64,000 nt of DNA from Arthrobacter liuii (GTDB taxonomy: Bacteria; Actinomycetota; Actinomycetes; Actinomycetales; Micrococcaceae), in assembly GCF_014639275.1 (NCBI RefSeq), contig NZ_BMFW01000002.1:487-64486 (forward strand), written 5' to 3'. The position numbers were made by a program, and so were the translations under genes. Positions 1 through 7,912 of this stretch are shown in pieces. How positions within the stretch are numbered: the first letter of the stretch is position 1; every line of letters begins with the position of its first letter. The notes under the pieces were generated by a model that saw only the letters and a program-made list of their open reading frames with translations, was not told the DNA's origin and did not search any database.

Positions 1-1473
1 CACGATGTCGGTGTGGGTGTTCCGGCGTTCGGGGACGGACCCGCCCAGGGCGGCGCGGCGTTCCATCATGTATTTGATTTCCGGGGCGTCGGTGCCGGGG
101 TGGTAGTACGGGGGCTGGTAGGTGTCTTTCTCCAGCTGTTCGTCGGTGACGGGGATCCGGAGGTGGTCGCGGAACTTCTTCAGGTCATCGAGGGTGAGTT
201 TCTTCATCTGGTGGGTCGCGTTGCGGCCCTCGAAGTGCGGTCCGAGGCCGTAGCCCTTGACGGTGTGGGCGAGGATGACGGTGGGTTTGCCCTTGAATTC
301 GGTCGCTGCCTTGTACGCGGCGTAGACCTTGCGGTAGTCGTGGCCGCCGCGTTTGAGGGTCCAGATCTGATCATCGGTGAGGTCCGCGACGAGGTCCTTG
401 GTCTGCGGGGTCTTGCCGAAGAAGTGTTCGCGGACGAACCCGCCGGATTCGGCCTTGTAGGTCTGGTAGTCCCCATCGACGGTTTCGTTCATGATTTTCA
501 CGAGCGAGCCGTCGGTGTCGCGGGTGAGCAGGTCATCCCATTCCCGGCCCCAGACGACCTTGATCACGTTCCAGCCCGCGCCGCGGAAGAACGCTTCGAG
601 TTCCTGCATGATCTTCCCGTTGCCGCGCACCGGCCCGTCGAGGCGCTGGAGGTTGCAGTTGATCACGAAGTTCAGGTTGTCCAGGTTCTCGTTCGCGGCG
701 AGCTGGAGCAGGCCGCGGGATTCGGGTTCGTCCATTTCCCCGTCGCCCAGGAACGCCCAGACCTGCTGGTCACTGGTGTCTTTCAGGCCCCGGTTGTGCA
801 GGTACCGGTTGTTCTGCGCCTGGTAGATCGCGTTCATCGGCCCGATGCCCATGGACACGGTGGGGAATTCCCAGAACTCCGGCATCAGGCGCGGGTGCGG
901 GTAGGAGGACAGGGCATGCCCGGCGCGGGACTTTTCCTGCCGGAACCCGTCCAGGTCCTCCTCGGAGAGCCGTCCTTCCATGAACGCCCTGGCGTACATG
1001 CCCGGGGAGGCGTGGCCCTGGAAGAAGACCTGGTCCCCGCCGCCGGGGGCATCCTTGCCACGGAAGAAGTGGTTGAACCCGACCTCGTACAGCGTCGCGG
1101 CACCTGCGTAGGTCGAGATGTGCCCGCCGACCCCGATATCGGGCCGCTGCGCCCGGTGCACCATGACCGCGGCGTTCCACCGCATGTACGCCCGGTACCG
1201 GCGCTCGTACTCCTCGTTACCCGGGAACGGTGCTTCCTGGTCCACCGGGATCGTGTTCACGTAATCGGTAGTGGTCACCATCGGCACCCCGACGCTCTGC
1301 GCGCCCGCACGCTGCAGCAGGCTGCGCATGATGTATTGGGCACGCTCGGTGCCCTGTTCCCTGATCAACGCATCCAGGGACTCAACCCACTCGGCAGTCT
1401 CTTCCGGATCACGATCAGGCAGCTGGTTAGTCAACCCGCTGAGGATATGGGAGGTCTCTTCTCCTGCAGCCAC
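1..1473 (-). CDS. aceE: Pyruvate dehydrogenase E1 component, homodimeric type (5' part; C terminus lies beyond the window)
   Basis: Thiamine-diphosphate E1 subunit of the pyruvate dehydrogenase complex; decarboxylates pyruvate and passes the acetyl group to the lipoyl E2. The first 491 residues are present (family length about 890-920), so the gene is cut by the window edge, not truncated. The start is GTG at 1473 with an AAAAGAGG-type ribosome site just upstream, giving [14 protein letters not shown]. The ThDP/Mg motif [10 protein letters not shown] lies near residue 240, followed by [20 protein letters not shown], both typical of the AceE type rather than of alpha2beta2 E1. Only a minus-strand reading explains this stretch; the long plus-strand frame over it is a shadow. 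It is divergent from the neighbouring SDR gene. Confidence 0.96.
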   Translation of the reverse strand, partial: MAAGEETSHILSGLTNQLPDRDPEETAEWVESLDALIREQGTERAQYIMRSLLQRAGAQSVGVPMVTTTDYVNTIPVDQEAPFPGNEEYERRYRAYMRWNAAVMVHRAQRPDIGVGGHISTYAGAATLYEVGFNHFFRGKDAPGGGDQVFFQGHASPGMYARAFMEGRLSEEDLDGFRQEKSRAGHALSSYPHPRLMPEFWEFPTVSMGIGPMNAIYQAQNNRYLHNRGLKDTSDQQVWAFLGDGEMDEPESRGLLQLAANENLDNLNFVINCNLQRLDGPVRGNGKIMQELEAFFRGAGWNVIKVVWGREWDDLLTRDTDGSLVKIMNETVDGDYQTYKAESGGFVREHFFGKTPQTKDLVADLTDDQIWTLKRGGHDYRKVYAAYKAATEFKGKPTVILAHTVKGYGLGPHFEGRNATHQMKKLTLDDLKKFRDHLRIPVTDEQLEKDTYQPPYYHPGTDAPEIKYMMERRAALGGSVPERRNTHTDIV

Positions 1474-1507
1474 GGCAGCCTCTTTTCATCTTTGAATGTA
1501 TAGGCAC

Positions 1508-1532
1508 CTGTTTTCGTATGGTGAGAAAACAG
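1508..1532. promoter_or_regulatory. Inverted repeat in the aceE/SDR divergent promoter region
   Basis: CTGTTTTC (1508-1515) is repeated as its exact complement GAAAACAG (1525-1532) with a 9-nt gap, 35 bp upstream of the aceE GTG. The region is clearly AT-richer than its surroundings. An operator for a regulator of pyruvate dehydrogenase, or of the SDR gene, is an inference; I do not recognise the binding protein. Confidence 0.4.
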
Positions 1533-1603
1533 TTTTGCTATTCGAGACTAGGGAGCCGAGGACGTACGATGCAATTATGACCGGACCAGGCGGGGAGAAC
1601 GCG

Positions 1604-2365
1604 ATGAACACCTCTGAGGAGAACCGGAAAGTCGCTGTCGTCACCGGCGCCGGCTCCGGGATCGGCCGCGAGGTTGCCCGGCAGATGCTGGCCGAGGGCT
1701 ACCGCGTGGTCCTTGCAGGCCGCCGGCAAGAACTGCTCACTGAAACGGCCCAAGGCCACCCGGACGCGCTCGTGGTGCCGTGCGACGTCACCCGGGCCGC
1801 CGACGTCGAACGCCTCTTCGAAGCTGCCCGCCAACAGTGGGGACGCGTGGACGTGCTGTTCAACAACGCCGGTGTCTTCGGTCCGGCAGCCGGTGTGGAC
1901 GAGATCAGCCTGGATGACTGGAACGCCACGCTGGCCGTGAACCTCACCGGGTCCATGCTGTGCGCCGCGGCCGCCGTCCGGACTATGAAGGCGCAGGGGC
2001 CGCAGGGCGGCCGGATCATCAACAACGGCTCCATCTCGGCCCATTCGCCCCGCCCCCGAACCGTGGCGTACACGGTCACCAAGCACGCCATGACCGGCCT
2101 GACCAAGAGCATCGAGCTGGACGGCCGAGGCTATGGCATCACCTGCGGGCAGATCGATATCGGCAACACAGCCACCGAAATCATGGACACCATCGGGGTT
2201 GGCTCCGGCGCCCTGCAGGCGGACGGCAGCCGGAAGATCGAACCGATGTTCCCGGTGGCGGACGCGGCGCGTGCGGTACTGATGATGGCCAACATGCCCG
2301 CCTCGGCCAGCGTGGGTTCAGTGGTGGTCACCGCGGCGGGCATGCCCTTCATCGGCCGCGGCTGA
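1604..2365 (+). CDS. Short-chain dehydrogenase/reductase (SDR family)
   Basis: NAD(P)-dependent oxidoreductase of the classical SDR family, 253 residues. Visible motifs are the cofactor loop TGAGSGIG (residues 14-21), NNAG (87-90), a serine in NGSIS (near 143) and the catalytic YTVTK (156-160). The ATG at 1604 is chosen because GGGGAG precedes it at the right distance and because the upstream in-frame extension (to 1496) has no SDR similarity and crosses the promoter region. The substrate cannot be told from sequence. It is monocistronic, divergent from aceE and convergent with the sterol-carrier gene, 23 bp away. Confidence 0.88.
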   Translation: MNTSEENRKVAVVTGAGSGIGREVARQMLAEGYRVVLAGRRQELLTETAQGHPDALVVPCDVTRAADVERLFEAARQQWGRVDVLFNNAGVFGPAAGVDEISLDDWNATLAVNLTGSMLCAAAAVRTMKAQGPQGGRIINNGSISAHSPRPRTVAYTVTKHAMTGLTKSIELDGRGYGITCGQIDIGNTATEIMDTIGVGSGALQADGSRKIEPMFPVADAARAVLMMANMPASASVGSVVVTAAGMPFIGRG

Positions 2366-2388
2366 CGCTCCGCTGGAACGGCAGGGGG

Positions 2389-2766
2389 CTATAGGGGGAG
2401 CAGGGCCGAGAGGTCCGCGCGCAGGCCGGAAGCCGCCACCTTCCCGGCAGCGACTGCGTCCGCCCACGCCATCTGCCCCGTCACCATCTCAAGCCAGGTG
2501 GCGGCGTCGCACTCAATCACGTTGGGCGGGGTGCCGCGCGTGTGCCGCGGGCCCTCCACGCACTGGGTGACGCCAAACGGCGGCACGCGCACCTCCACCG
2601 AGTTGCCCGGCGCACGCGCCGTCAGCTCCTCCAACGAATACCGCACGGCCGTGGCCAGGACGGTCCGCGGCAGGGGAGCGTCCGACGGTGATTGCGCACC
2701 TTCCAGCCATGCCTTCAGTGCTGCCTTGCCTTCCTGGACGTCAATACGGCGGCGGGCTACGGCCAT
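2389..2766 (-). CDS. Sterol carrier family protein (actinobacterial SCP-like)
   Basis: Small 125-residue protein starting MAVARRRIDVQEG, which resembles the actinobacterial 'sterol carrier family' proteins with a bacterial SCP-type fold. These are usually annotated by fold alone, as possible lipid-binding proteins; no enzymatic motif is visible. An AAAGGAAG ribosome site precedes the ATG. It lies 40 bp downstream of the asparaginase gene on the same strand and is probably co-transcribed with it. The functional link between the two is unknown. Confidence 0.7.
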   Translation of the reverse strand: MAVARRRIDVQEGKAALKAWLEGAQSPSDAPLPRTVLATAVRYSLEELTARAPGNSVEVRVPPFGVTQCVEGPRHTRGTPPNVIECDAATWLEMVTGQMAWADAVAAGKVAASGLRADLSALLPL

Positions 2767-2806
2767 GCTTTCAGTCTTCCTTTGGGTTCTCGTTCAGGAC
2801 AGGGGA

Positions 2807-3823
2807 TCAGTCCAGGAGCGCGGAAACCGCCGGCCCCAGCCGGATCTTGCCCACGGGTCGGCCGCCGCCAAGCACGGGTTCCACCACCTTTTCCAGGGCG
2901 CTGGCAACGCCCGGGATCTCCACGGCGCCCGCCGCGGCGAGCAAAGTCAGGGCCACCAGCGAGGTGGCCCTGACGTTTCCGTCAAGGATCTTGACGGCCA
3001 CGGAAACGCCCTGCGGCGTGGCCATGGCCAGGACCCCCTCAGCCCCGATTTTGGCGATGATCTCCAGCTCATCCATCACCAGGGTGTTGGCTTCACCGCG
3101 GCCCTGGACGGCCCACGGGTAGTCGAGCATTGAAGTGGCAATGGTGGCGGCCCTGGCGCTGAAGCTCTGATCGCCCGGAGCCTTGGCCAGCTGGGAGTAA
3201 GCCCGGGCCAGGCCCTTGAGGGAAACAGCCGCAACGGGGGCGCCGCAGCCGTCGATTCCCAGGTGCGCGATCTTCTCATCCGTGTATTCCTCGATGACGC
3301 TCCGGACCCGCTGCTGCAGGGGGTGGTTCGGCTCAAGGTAGCTGTGCGTGTCCCACCCGTTCTCGGTGCAGGCCCAAAGGAACGCCGCGTGCTTCCCGGA
3401 ACAGTTGTAAGCCAGCCGTGACTTTCCCTTTTCCGAGCGCACCAGCCAGTTCCGCGCGGCTTCATCCTGTGGCCAGGCTTCAGGACACTGCAGCTGGTCT
3501 TCACGGACTCCGGCCGCCTTGAGCATGCCCGCCACCACATCCATGTGATCCAGGGATCCCGTATGGCTTCCGCACGCTATGGCCACCTGGGCGCCCCGCA
3601 GCGGAACCCCGGACTGCATGGCTGCCAGCGCCTGGAACGGCTTCAGGGTGGACCGGGCGTAAATGGGCGTGTTGATGTCGCCCAGCTCGGTGACCACAGA
3701 ACCGTCGGCGGACAGGAGGACGGCCGAACCGATGTGCCGCGACTCCACAAAGCCGCTGCGTTCGATCACGGCCAGTTCGACGGCGGAGTCCACGGTGAAG
3801 GTGGCATGCGGGTTGTGCGGCAT
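2807..3823 (-). CDS. Asparaginase (L-asparaginase II / PF06089-type)
   Basis: 338-residue protein of the actinobacterial/rhizobial 'asparaginase II' family, which is unrelated to E. coli AnsA/AnsB. It is expected to hydrolyse L-asparagine to aspartate and ammonia. Family segments include ERSGFVESRHIGSAVLL, ARSTLKPFQALAAMQSG, the SGKHAAFLWAC block and GIDGCGAPV. The ATG at 3823 has no purine-rich ribosome site, but a TAGACT box lies 6 nt upstream, so a leaderless mRNA is likely. It is followed on the same strand by the SCP-like gene. Confidence 0.85.
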   Translation of the reverse strand: MPHNPHATFTVDSAVELAVIERSGFVESRHIGSAVLLSADGSVVTELGDINTPIYARSTLKPFQALAAMQSGVPLRGAQVAIACGSHTGSLDHMDVVAGMLKAAGVREDQLQCPEAWPQDEAARNWLVRSEKGKSRLAYNCSGKHAAFLWACTENGWDTHSYLEPNHPLQQRVRSVIEEYTDEKIAHLGIDGCGAPVAAVSLKGLARAYSQLAKAPGDQSFSARAATIATSMLDYPWAVQGRGEANTLVMDELEIIAKIGAEGVLAMATPQGVSVAVKILDGNVRATSLVALTLLAAAGAVEIPGVASALEKVVEPVLGGGRPVGKIRLGPAVSALLD

Positions 3824-3829
3824 ATTGCC

Positions 3830-3835
3830 AGTCTA
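3830..3835 (-). promoter_or_regulatory. -10 box (TAGACT) placed for a leaderless asparaginase mRNA
   Basis: TAGACT on the minus strand ends 6 nt before the ATG, the spacing expected when transcription starts at the start codon. No Shine-Dalgarno sequence is present. Confidence 0.5.
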
Positions 3836-3885
3836 TGGGCCAGCCCCACGGATGCCGGCCAGCGGGGTGGCGCGGTCTGGCCTTC

Positions 3886-5472
3886 CTATTGCACGGTGAC
3901 CATTACCGATTGCCAGCCCGATGCGCCGTCAGGAACCGGGTCGGCGCGCTGGTCCGTCTGCACTTCGCCGGTGCCGTCGGTGGCGCGGACCTTGATGTAA
4001 TGGGGTCCGGGCGTTGCGTCCCATTCGTAGGACCACTGGCGCCAGGTGATGGTGGAGGCCTCGGTCGAAAGGGTAGTTTCCACCCAATTCCCGTTATCGA
4101 TCTGGATCTCCACCTTGGCGATGCCCCGTGTCTGTGCCCAGGCGGTTCCACCCACGGCCACCTTGCCGGCAGGAACCTTGGCGAAGGACTTGGGCACCTC
4201 CACGCGCGCCATGGTCTTGATGGGGCCGCGCTCGGACCAGCCGCGGTTGGTCCAGTAAGCCTTGTTGTCGGCAAAGCGGGTGACCTCCAGGTCCACCACC
4301 CACTTGGTGGCGGAGACGAACCCGTAAAGGCCCGGAACCACCATCCGCACCGGATAGCCGTGCTCCAGCGGCAGCGGCTCACCGTTCATGCCGACGGCCA
4401 GCATGGCGTCCCGGCCGTCCTGCAGGACTTCCAGGGGAGTGGAGGCGGTGAAGCCGTCAATGGACTTTGAGAGGACCATGTCCGCCCCGTCCTTGGGCTT
4501 GGCCCGGGCCAGGACCTCGCGGATGGGAAGGCCCAGCCATTTGGCGTTTCCGGCGAGATTGCCGCCTACGGGATTGGAGACGCAAGTGAGGGTCACATGC
4601 GATTCGATCAGGTTGGCGTCGAGCAGGTCCTGGAACGTGAGGGTCACTTCGTTCTCCACGAGTCCATGCACGCGCAGTTCCCAATCATCTACGTTGATCT
4701 CCGGCACGCTCAGGGCCGTGTCGATGCGGTAGAACTCGCCGTTTGGTGTCAGCCAGGGGCCAACGCCTGATACCGGAGATTGAACTCCGGGCGGCACTGC
4801 GGCTGCTGCCTTTGCCGGCGACGGCAGGCGAAGGGCTTCCCGGGCCCGGGCCACATTGCTGCGCGCTGCGCCCAGCAGACGGCCGCCCGTGGCAGCGATG
4901 CCTGCGCCCACGGCGGTAATTCCGGCAGCAGCAAAGAAACGACGGCGGCTGGTGCCTTCGCCGCGTAGCCGGGCGTCGTCGTCGGCCGCTTGGTCCGCCG
5001 GCGCCTCGGGCCACGCCTTCAGCCCCCACAACGGCACCAACAGGAGGCGGAGGACCACCAGTCCGGCTACGGTTCCCAGCACAGAGGGGATGGCGTCCGC
5101 ACCGCTGACGCCTGCGCGGGTCACCACGCAGGCCACGATTACGGCTCCCATGAACAGGACCCCCAAGACCCCCAGCGCCCACTTCCGGTAGGCCACCACT
5201 CCCAGGACACAGGCCAGCACCGCGATGGTCAGTCCCATGCCCACGAACAGGGCGGTCTTGTCATTGGTGCCGAAGGTGGCGATCGCAAAGTCTTTCAGGC
5301 CGGGCGGCGTGAAATCGATGAAGGTGGACCCCAGGGCGAACAGGGGGGTTGCCCTGGCGGTGAAGAATGCGCCAATCAGCTCCGCAACGGCAAGTACGAC
5401 GGCGGCCGCCACCACGCCTGCCAGTGCGGCCATGGCGGCTGGGCCAGTAATCCGGTTCCGGAGCTTTGTCAT
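3886..5472 (-). CDS. Membrane-anchored molybdopterin-dependent oxidoreductase (sulfite oxidase family)
   Basis: 528 residues. The N terminus (about 1-150) carries several hydrophobic membrane segments. An internal twin-arginine-like stretch follows (GTSRRRFFAAAGITAVGAG), then a sulfite-oxidase-type molybdopterin domain and a C-terminal immunoglobulin-like Mo-cofactor dimerisation domain. The cofactor cysteine is in TLTCVSNPVGG. The reaction (sulfite or another small oxyanion/sulfoxide) cannot be fixed from sequence. No haem or cytochrome partner gene is adjacent. The ATG at 5472 is preferred; an upstream GTG at 5529 would add 19 residues with no homology-like features. Confidence 0.86.
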   Translation of the reverse strand: MTKLRNRITGPAAMAALAGVVAAAVVLAVAELIGAFFTARATPLFALGSTFIDFTPPGLKDFAIATFGTNDKTALFVGMGLTIAVLACVLGVVAYRKWALGVLGVLFMGAVIVACVVTRAGVSGADAIPSVLGTVAGLVVLRLLLVPLWGLKAWPEAPADQAADDDARLRGEGTSRRRFFAAAGITAVGAGIAATGGRLLGAARSNVARAREALRLPSPAKAAAAVPPGVQSPVSGVGPWLTPNGEFYRIDTALSVPEINVDDWELRVHGLVENEVTLTFQDLLDANLIESHVTLTCVSNPVGGNLAGNAKWLGLPIREVLARAKPKDGADMVLSKSIDGFTASTPLEVLQDGRDAMLAVGMNGEPLPLEHGYPVRMVVPGLYGFVSATKWVVDLEVTRFADNKAYWTNRGWSERGPIKTMARVEVPKSFAKVPAGKVAVGGTAWAQTRGIAKVEIQIDNGNWVETTLSTEASTITWRQWSYEWDATPGPHYIKVRATDGTGEVQTDQRADPVPDGASGWQSVMVTVQ

Positions 5473-5557
5473 GTCTATGGTTCGGAGCGGCCGGGAGTCC
5501 GGATTGACCGGGCAGCCGGGGAAGGACACACCTTAGGAGCGGGAAGGGTGCACAAAG

Positions 5558-5563
5558 TACCCT
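5558..5563 (+). promoter_or_regulatory. -10 box (TACCCT) upstream of purD
   Basis: TACCCT ends 8 nt before the GTG at 5572. This fits a leaderless purD mRNA. A competing reading is a leadered start at GTG 5548, which has AGGAG (5535-5539) 8 nt upstream. Confidence 0.4.
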
Positions 5564-5571
5564 TGGACACT

Positions 5572-6888
5572 GTGAAGGTACTCGTCATTGGCCCCGGAGG
5601 CCGCGAACACGCCATTGTCCGCTCCCTGCTTGCCGACCCCAACGTGTCCGAAGTCCACGCGGCGCCCGGCAATGCCGGCATCAGCAAGCTGGTCCCCACA
5701 CATGACATCAACGGCAACGATCCCCAATCGGTTGCGGAGCTGGCCACCCGGCTCACCGTGGACCTGGTGGTGGTGGGCCCCGAGGCTCCGCTGGCCGCCG
5801 GTGTTTCCGACGCCGTGCGGGAAGCCGGCATCCCCGTCTTCGGGCCCAGCAAGGCAGCGGCCCAGTTGGAGGCCTCGAAGGCTTTTGCCAAGGAGGTCAT
5901 GGCCGAGGCCGGCGTCCCTACCGCCATGGCCATGGTGGCAACCAATGCCGAGGAAGCCGCCTCGGCACTGGACACCTTTGGCGCTCCCTACGTTGTGAAG
6001 GACGACGGCCTGGCCGCCGGCAAGGGCGTGGTGGTCACCAGGAACCGCGACGAAGCCCTGGCCCACGCACAGTCCTGCTTCGACGCCGGCGGCTCGGTGG
6101 TCATCGAGGAGTTCCTGGACGGGCCTGAGGTTTCCCTCTTTGTGCTCTGCGACGGCCAGAACACCCTGGCGCTCTCGCCCGCCCAGGATTTCAAGCGCAT
6201 CTTCGATAACGACGAAGGCCCCAACACCGGCGGCATGGGCGCCTACACCCCGCTGGAGTGGGCCCCGGAAGGCCTGGTGCAGGAGGTCCTGGACCGCGTG
6301 GCCCAGCCCACTGTCAACGAGATGGCCCGCCGTGGCACCCCGTTCGTCGGCGTCCTGTTCGTTGGCCTCGCCCTCACCTCGCGCGGCACCCGGGTGATCG
6401 AATTCAACGTCCGTTTCGGTGACCCCGAAACGCAGGCAGTCCTTGCGCGGCTCAAGACCCCCTTCGGTGCGCTGCTGATGGCAGCCGCCAAGGGCGAACT
6501 GGACAATGCAGATGAGTTGCGGTGGTCCAAGGAAGCCGCTGTCGCCGTCGTGATTGCCTCGGAAAATTACCCGGACAAGCCGCGCACCGGTGACCGCATC
6601 CGAGGGCTCAAGAAGGTCGAAGCCCTCGACGGCGTGCACGTCATCCACGCGGGAACCGCCCTGGATGAGGAAGGCAAGGTGGTTTCCGCCGGCGGTCGTG
6701 TCCTGGCCGTGGTGGCCCTGGGCAGTGATCTGGTGGAGGCGCGCGAGAGAGCGTACGACGGCGTCGAGCTGGTCCAGCTGGAAGGCTCGCAGTTCCGCAC
6801 GGACATCGCCCGCAAGGCGGCCCGCGGGGAAATTAAGGTTCCGTACGGTGCCACCGGCTCTATGCCCATCGTGAAAGCAAAGGCCTGA
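5572..6888 (+). CDS. purD: Phosphoribosylamine-glycine ligase (GAR synthetase)
   Basis: Second step of de novo purine synthesis: joins glycine to phosphoribosylamine with ATP. The protein has 438 residues, the usual length. It starts VKVLVIGPGGREHAI, the standard PurD N terminus, and has the ATP-grasp core (YVVKDDGLAAGKGVVV), VIEEFLDGPEVSLFVLCDG and NTGGMGAYTP. The GTG at 5572 matches the family start. The in-frame GTG at 5548 has the better ribosome site and would add eight residues, so the true start is open. purC follows one base after the stop, forming an operon. Confidence 0.95.
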   Translation: MKVLVIGPGGREHAIVRSLLADPNVSEVHAAPGNAGISKLVPTHDINGNDPQSVAELATRLTVDLVVVGPEAPLAAGVSDAVREAGIPVFGPSKAAAQLEASKAFAKEVMAEAGVPTAMAMVATNAEEAASALDTFGAPYVVKDDGLAAGKGVVVTRNRDEALAHAQSCFDAGGSVVIEEFLDGPEVSLFVLCDGQNTLALSPAQDFKRIFDNDEGPNTGGMGAYTPLEWAPEGLVQEVLDRVAQPTVNEMARRGTPFVGVLFVGLALTSRGTRVIEFNVRFGDPETQAVLARLKTPFGALLMAAAKGELDNADELRWSKEAAVAVVIASENYPDKPRTGDRIRGLKKVEALDGVHVIHAGTALDEEGKVVSAGGRVLAVVALGSDLVEARERAYDGVELVQLEGSQFRTDIARKAARGEIKVPYGATGSMPIVKAKA

Positions 6889-6889
6889 C

Positions 6890-7828
6890 ATGACTGACAC
6901 TTCAGAGAACCGTGGCTACGCCACCGAGACCCTGGACCTGCCTGGTTGGACGCACGTCTACTCGGGGAAGGTGCGTGACCTCTACGAGCCCGCCGATGAC
7001 TCCGTCCTGCAGCGCGTTGGCCAGGACTGCGTGCTGGTGGTGGCCAGCGACCGCATCAGCGCCTACGACCACGTGCTGTCCAGCGAAATTCCGGACAAGG
7101 GACGCATCCTCACCCAGTTGAGCCTCTGGTGGTTCGACCAGCTGGGCGTTGAACACCACGTGCTCGGTTCCACCGTGGAGGACGGCGTGCCGGCCGAGGT
7201 CGAAGGCCGGGCGATGATCTGCAAAAAGCTGGACATGTTCCCGGTGGAATGCATCGCACGCGGCTACCTCACGGGTTCCGGACTTCTGGAATACAACGCC
7301 TCCGGCACAGTATGCAACGTCCCGCTGCCGGAAGGGCTGGTGGACGGATCGCGGCTGGAGCACGCCATCTTCACGCCGTCTGCCAAGGCCCTGATTGGCG
7401 AACACGATGAGAACATCACCTACGACGCCGTGGTGGCCCTGGTGGGGGACGACATCGCCGGCCGCCTGAGCGAGCTGACGCTGAAGATCTACACGACGGC
7501 GGAAAAGATCGCCCGGGAGCGCGGCATCATCCTGGCGGACACCAAGGTGGAATTCGGGTATGACGCAGTGTCCGGGTCAATCACCCTGGGCGACGAGGTG
7601 CTGACCCCCGATTCCTCGCGTTTCTGGGACGCTGCCACCTACAAGCCGGGCCAGGCCCAGCCTTCCTATGACAAGCAGTATGTGCGGGACTGGCTGACCT
7701 CGGCCGAGTCCGGCTGGGACAGGTCCTCCGATACGCCACCGCCGGCGCTGCCCGCGGATGTGGTGGCGCGTACCCGCAGCCGATACGTCGAGGCCTACGA
7801 GAAGATTACGGGGAAGAGCTTTTCCTGA
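6890..7828 (+). CDS. purC: Phosphoribosylaminoimidazole-succinocarboxamide synthase (SAICAR synthetase)
   Basis: Joins aspartate to CAIR in purine synthesis. The protein has 312 residues, the length of the yeast/actinobacterial form. Motifs include YSGKVRDLYEP near the N terminus, VVASDRISAYDHVL, PVECIARGYLTGSG and DTKVEFGYD. The ATG follows the purD stop after a single base, so translation is probably coupled. A 16-bp tandem duplication begins inside the last codons and carries a copy of the stop codon into the 3' flank. Confidence 0.96.
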   Translation: MTDTSENRGYATETLDLPGWTHVYSGKVRDLYEPADDSVLQRVGQDCVLVVASDRISAYDHVLSSEIPDKGRILTQLSLWWFDQLGVEHHVLGSTVEDGVPAEVEGRAMICKKLDMFPVECIARGYLTGSGLLEYNASGTVCNVPLPEGLVDGSRLEHAIFTPSAKALIGEHDENITYDAVVALVGDDIAGRLSELTLKIYTTAEKIARERGIILADTKVEFGYDAVSGSITLGDEVLTPDSSRFWDAATYKPGQAQPSYDKQYVRDWLTSAESGWDRSSDTPPPALPADVVARTRSRYVEAYEKITGKSFS

Positions 7829-7853
7829 AGCTGTGACTTCCTGAAGCTGTGAG
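7822..7853. repeat. 16-bp tandem duplication across the purC stop codon
   Basis: TTCCTGAAGCTGTGAC (7822-7837) is followed directly by TTCCTGAAGCTGTGAG (7838-7853), 15 of 16 bases identical. It covers the purC TGA and leaves the protein unchanged. It looks like a recent slippage or duplication event. Confidence 0.85.
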
Positions 7854-7855
7854 GG

Positions 7856-7896
7856 AAGCCAGGTAAGTCCGCGATGCGTGGGTTTACATGGCTTTT
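7856..7896. terminator. Imperfect hairpin between convergent purC and the HTH/TPR regulator
   Basis: AAGCCA-GTAA-CC-CG on the left pairs with the complementary CG-GG-TTAC-TGGCTT on the right, with single mismatches between blocks, followed by TTTT on the plus strand. The position between two converging genes fits a terminator for purC and possibly for both. Confidence 0.55.
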
Positions 7897-7912
7897 GGTT
7901 GACCGGCTTTCG

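Noticed and set aside
13..1503. A 496-codon plus-strand frame at the left edge
   Set aside because: The minus strand encodes AceE without interruption over the same bases; the plus frame is its shadow.
7822..7853. Tandem duplication after purC as an attachment or integration site
   Set aside because: No integrase, no distant second copy and no foreign-looking genes are present; simple local duplication explains it.
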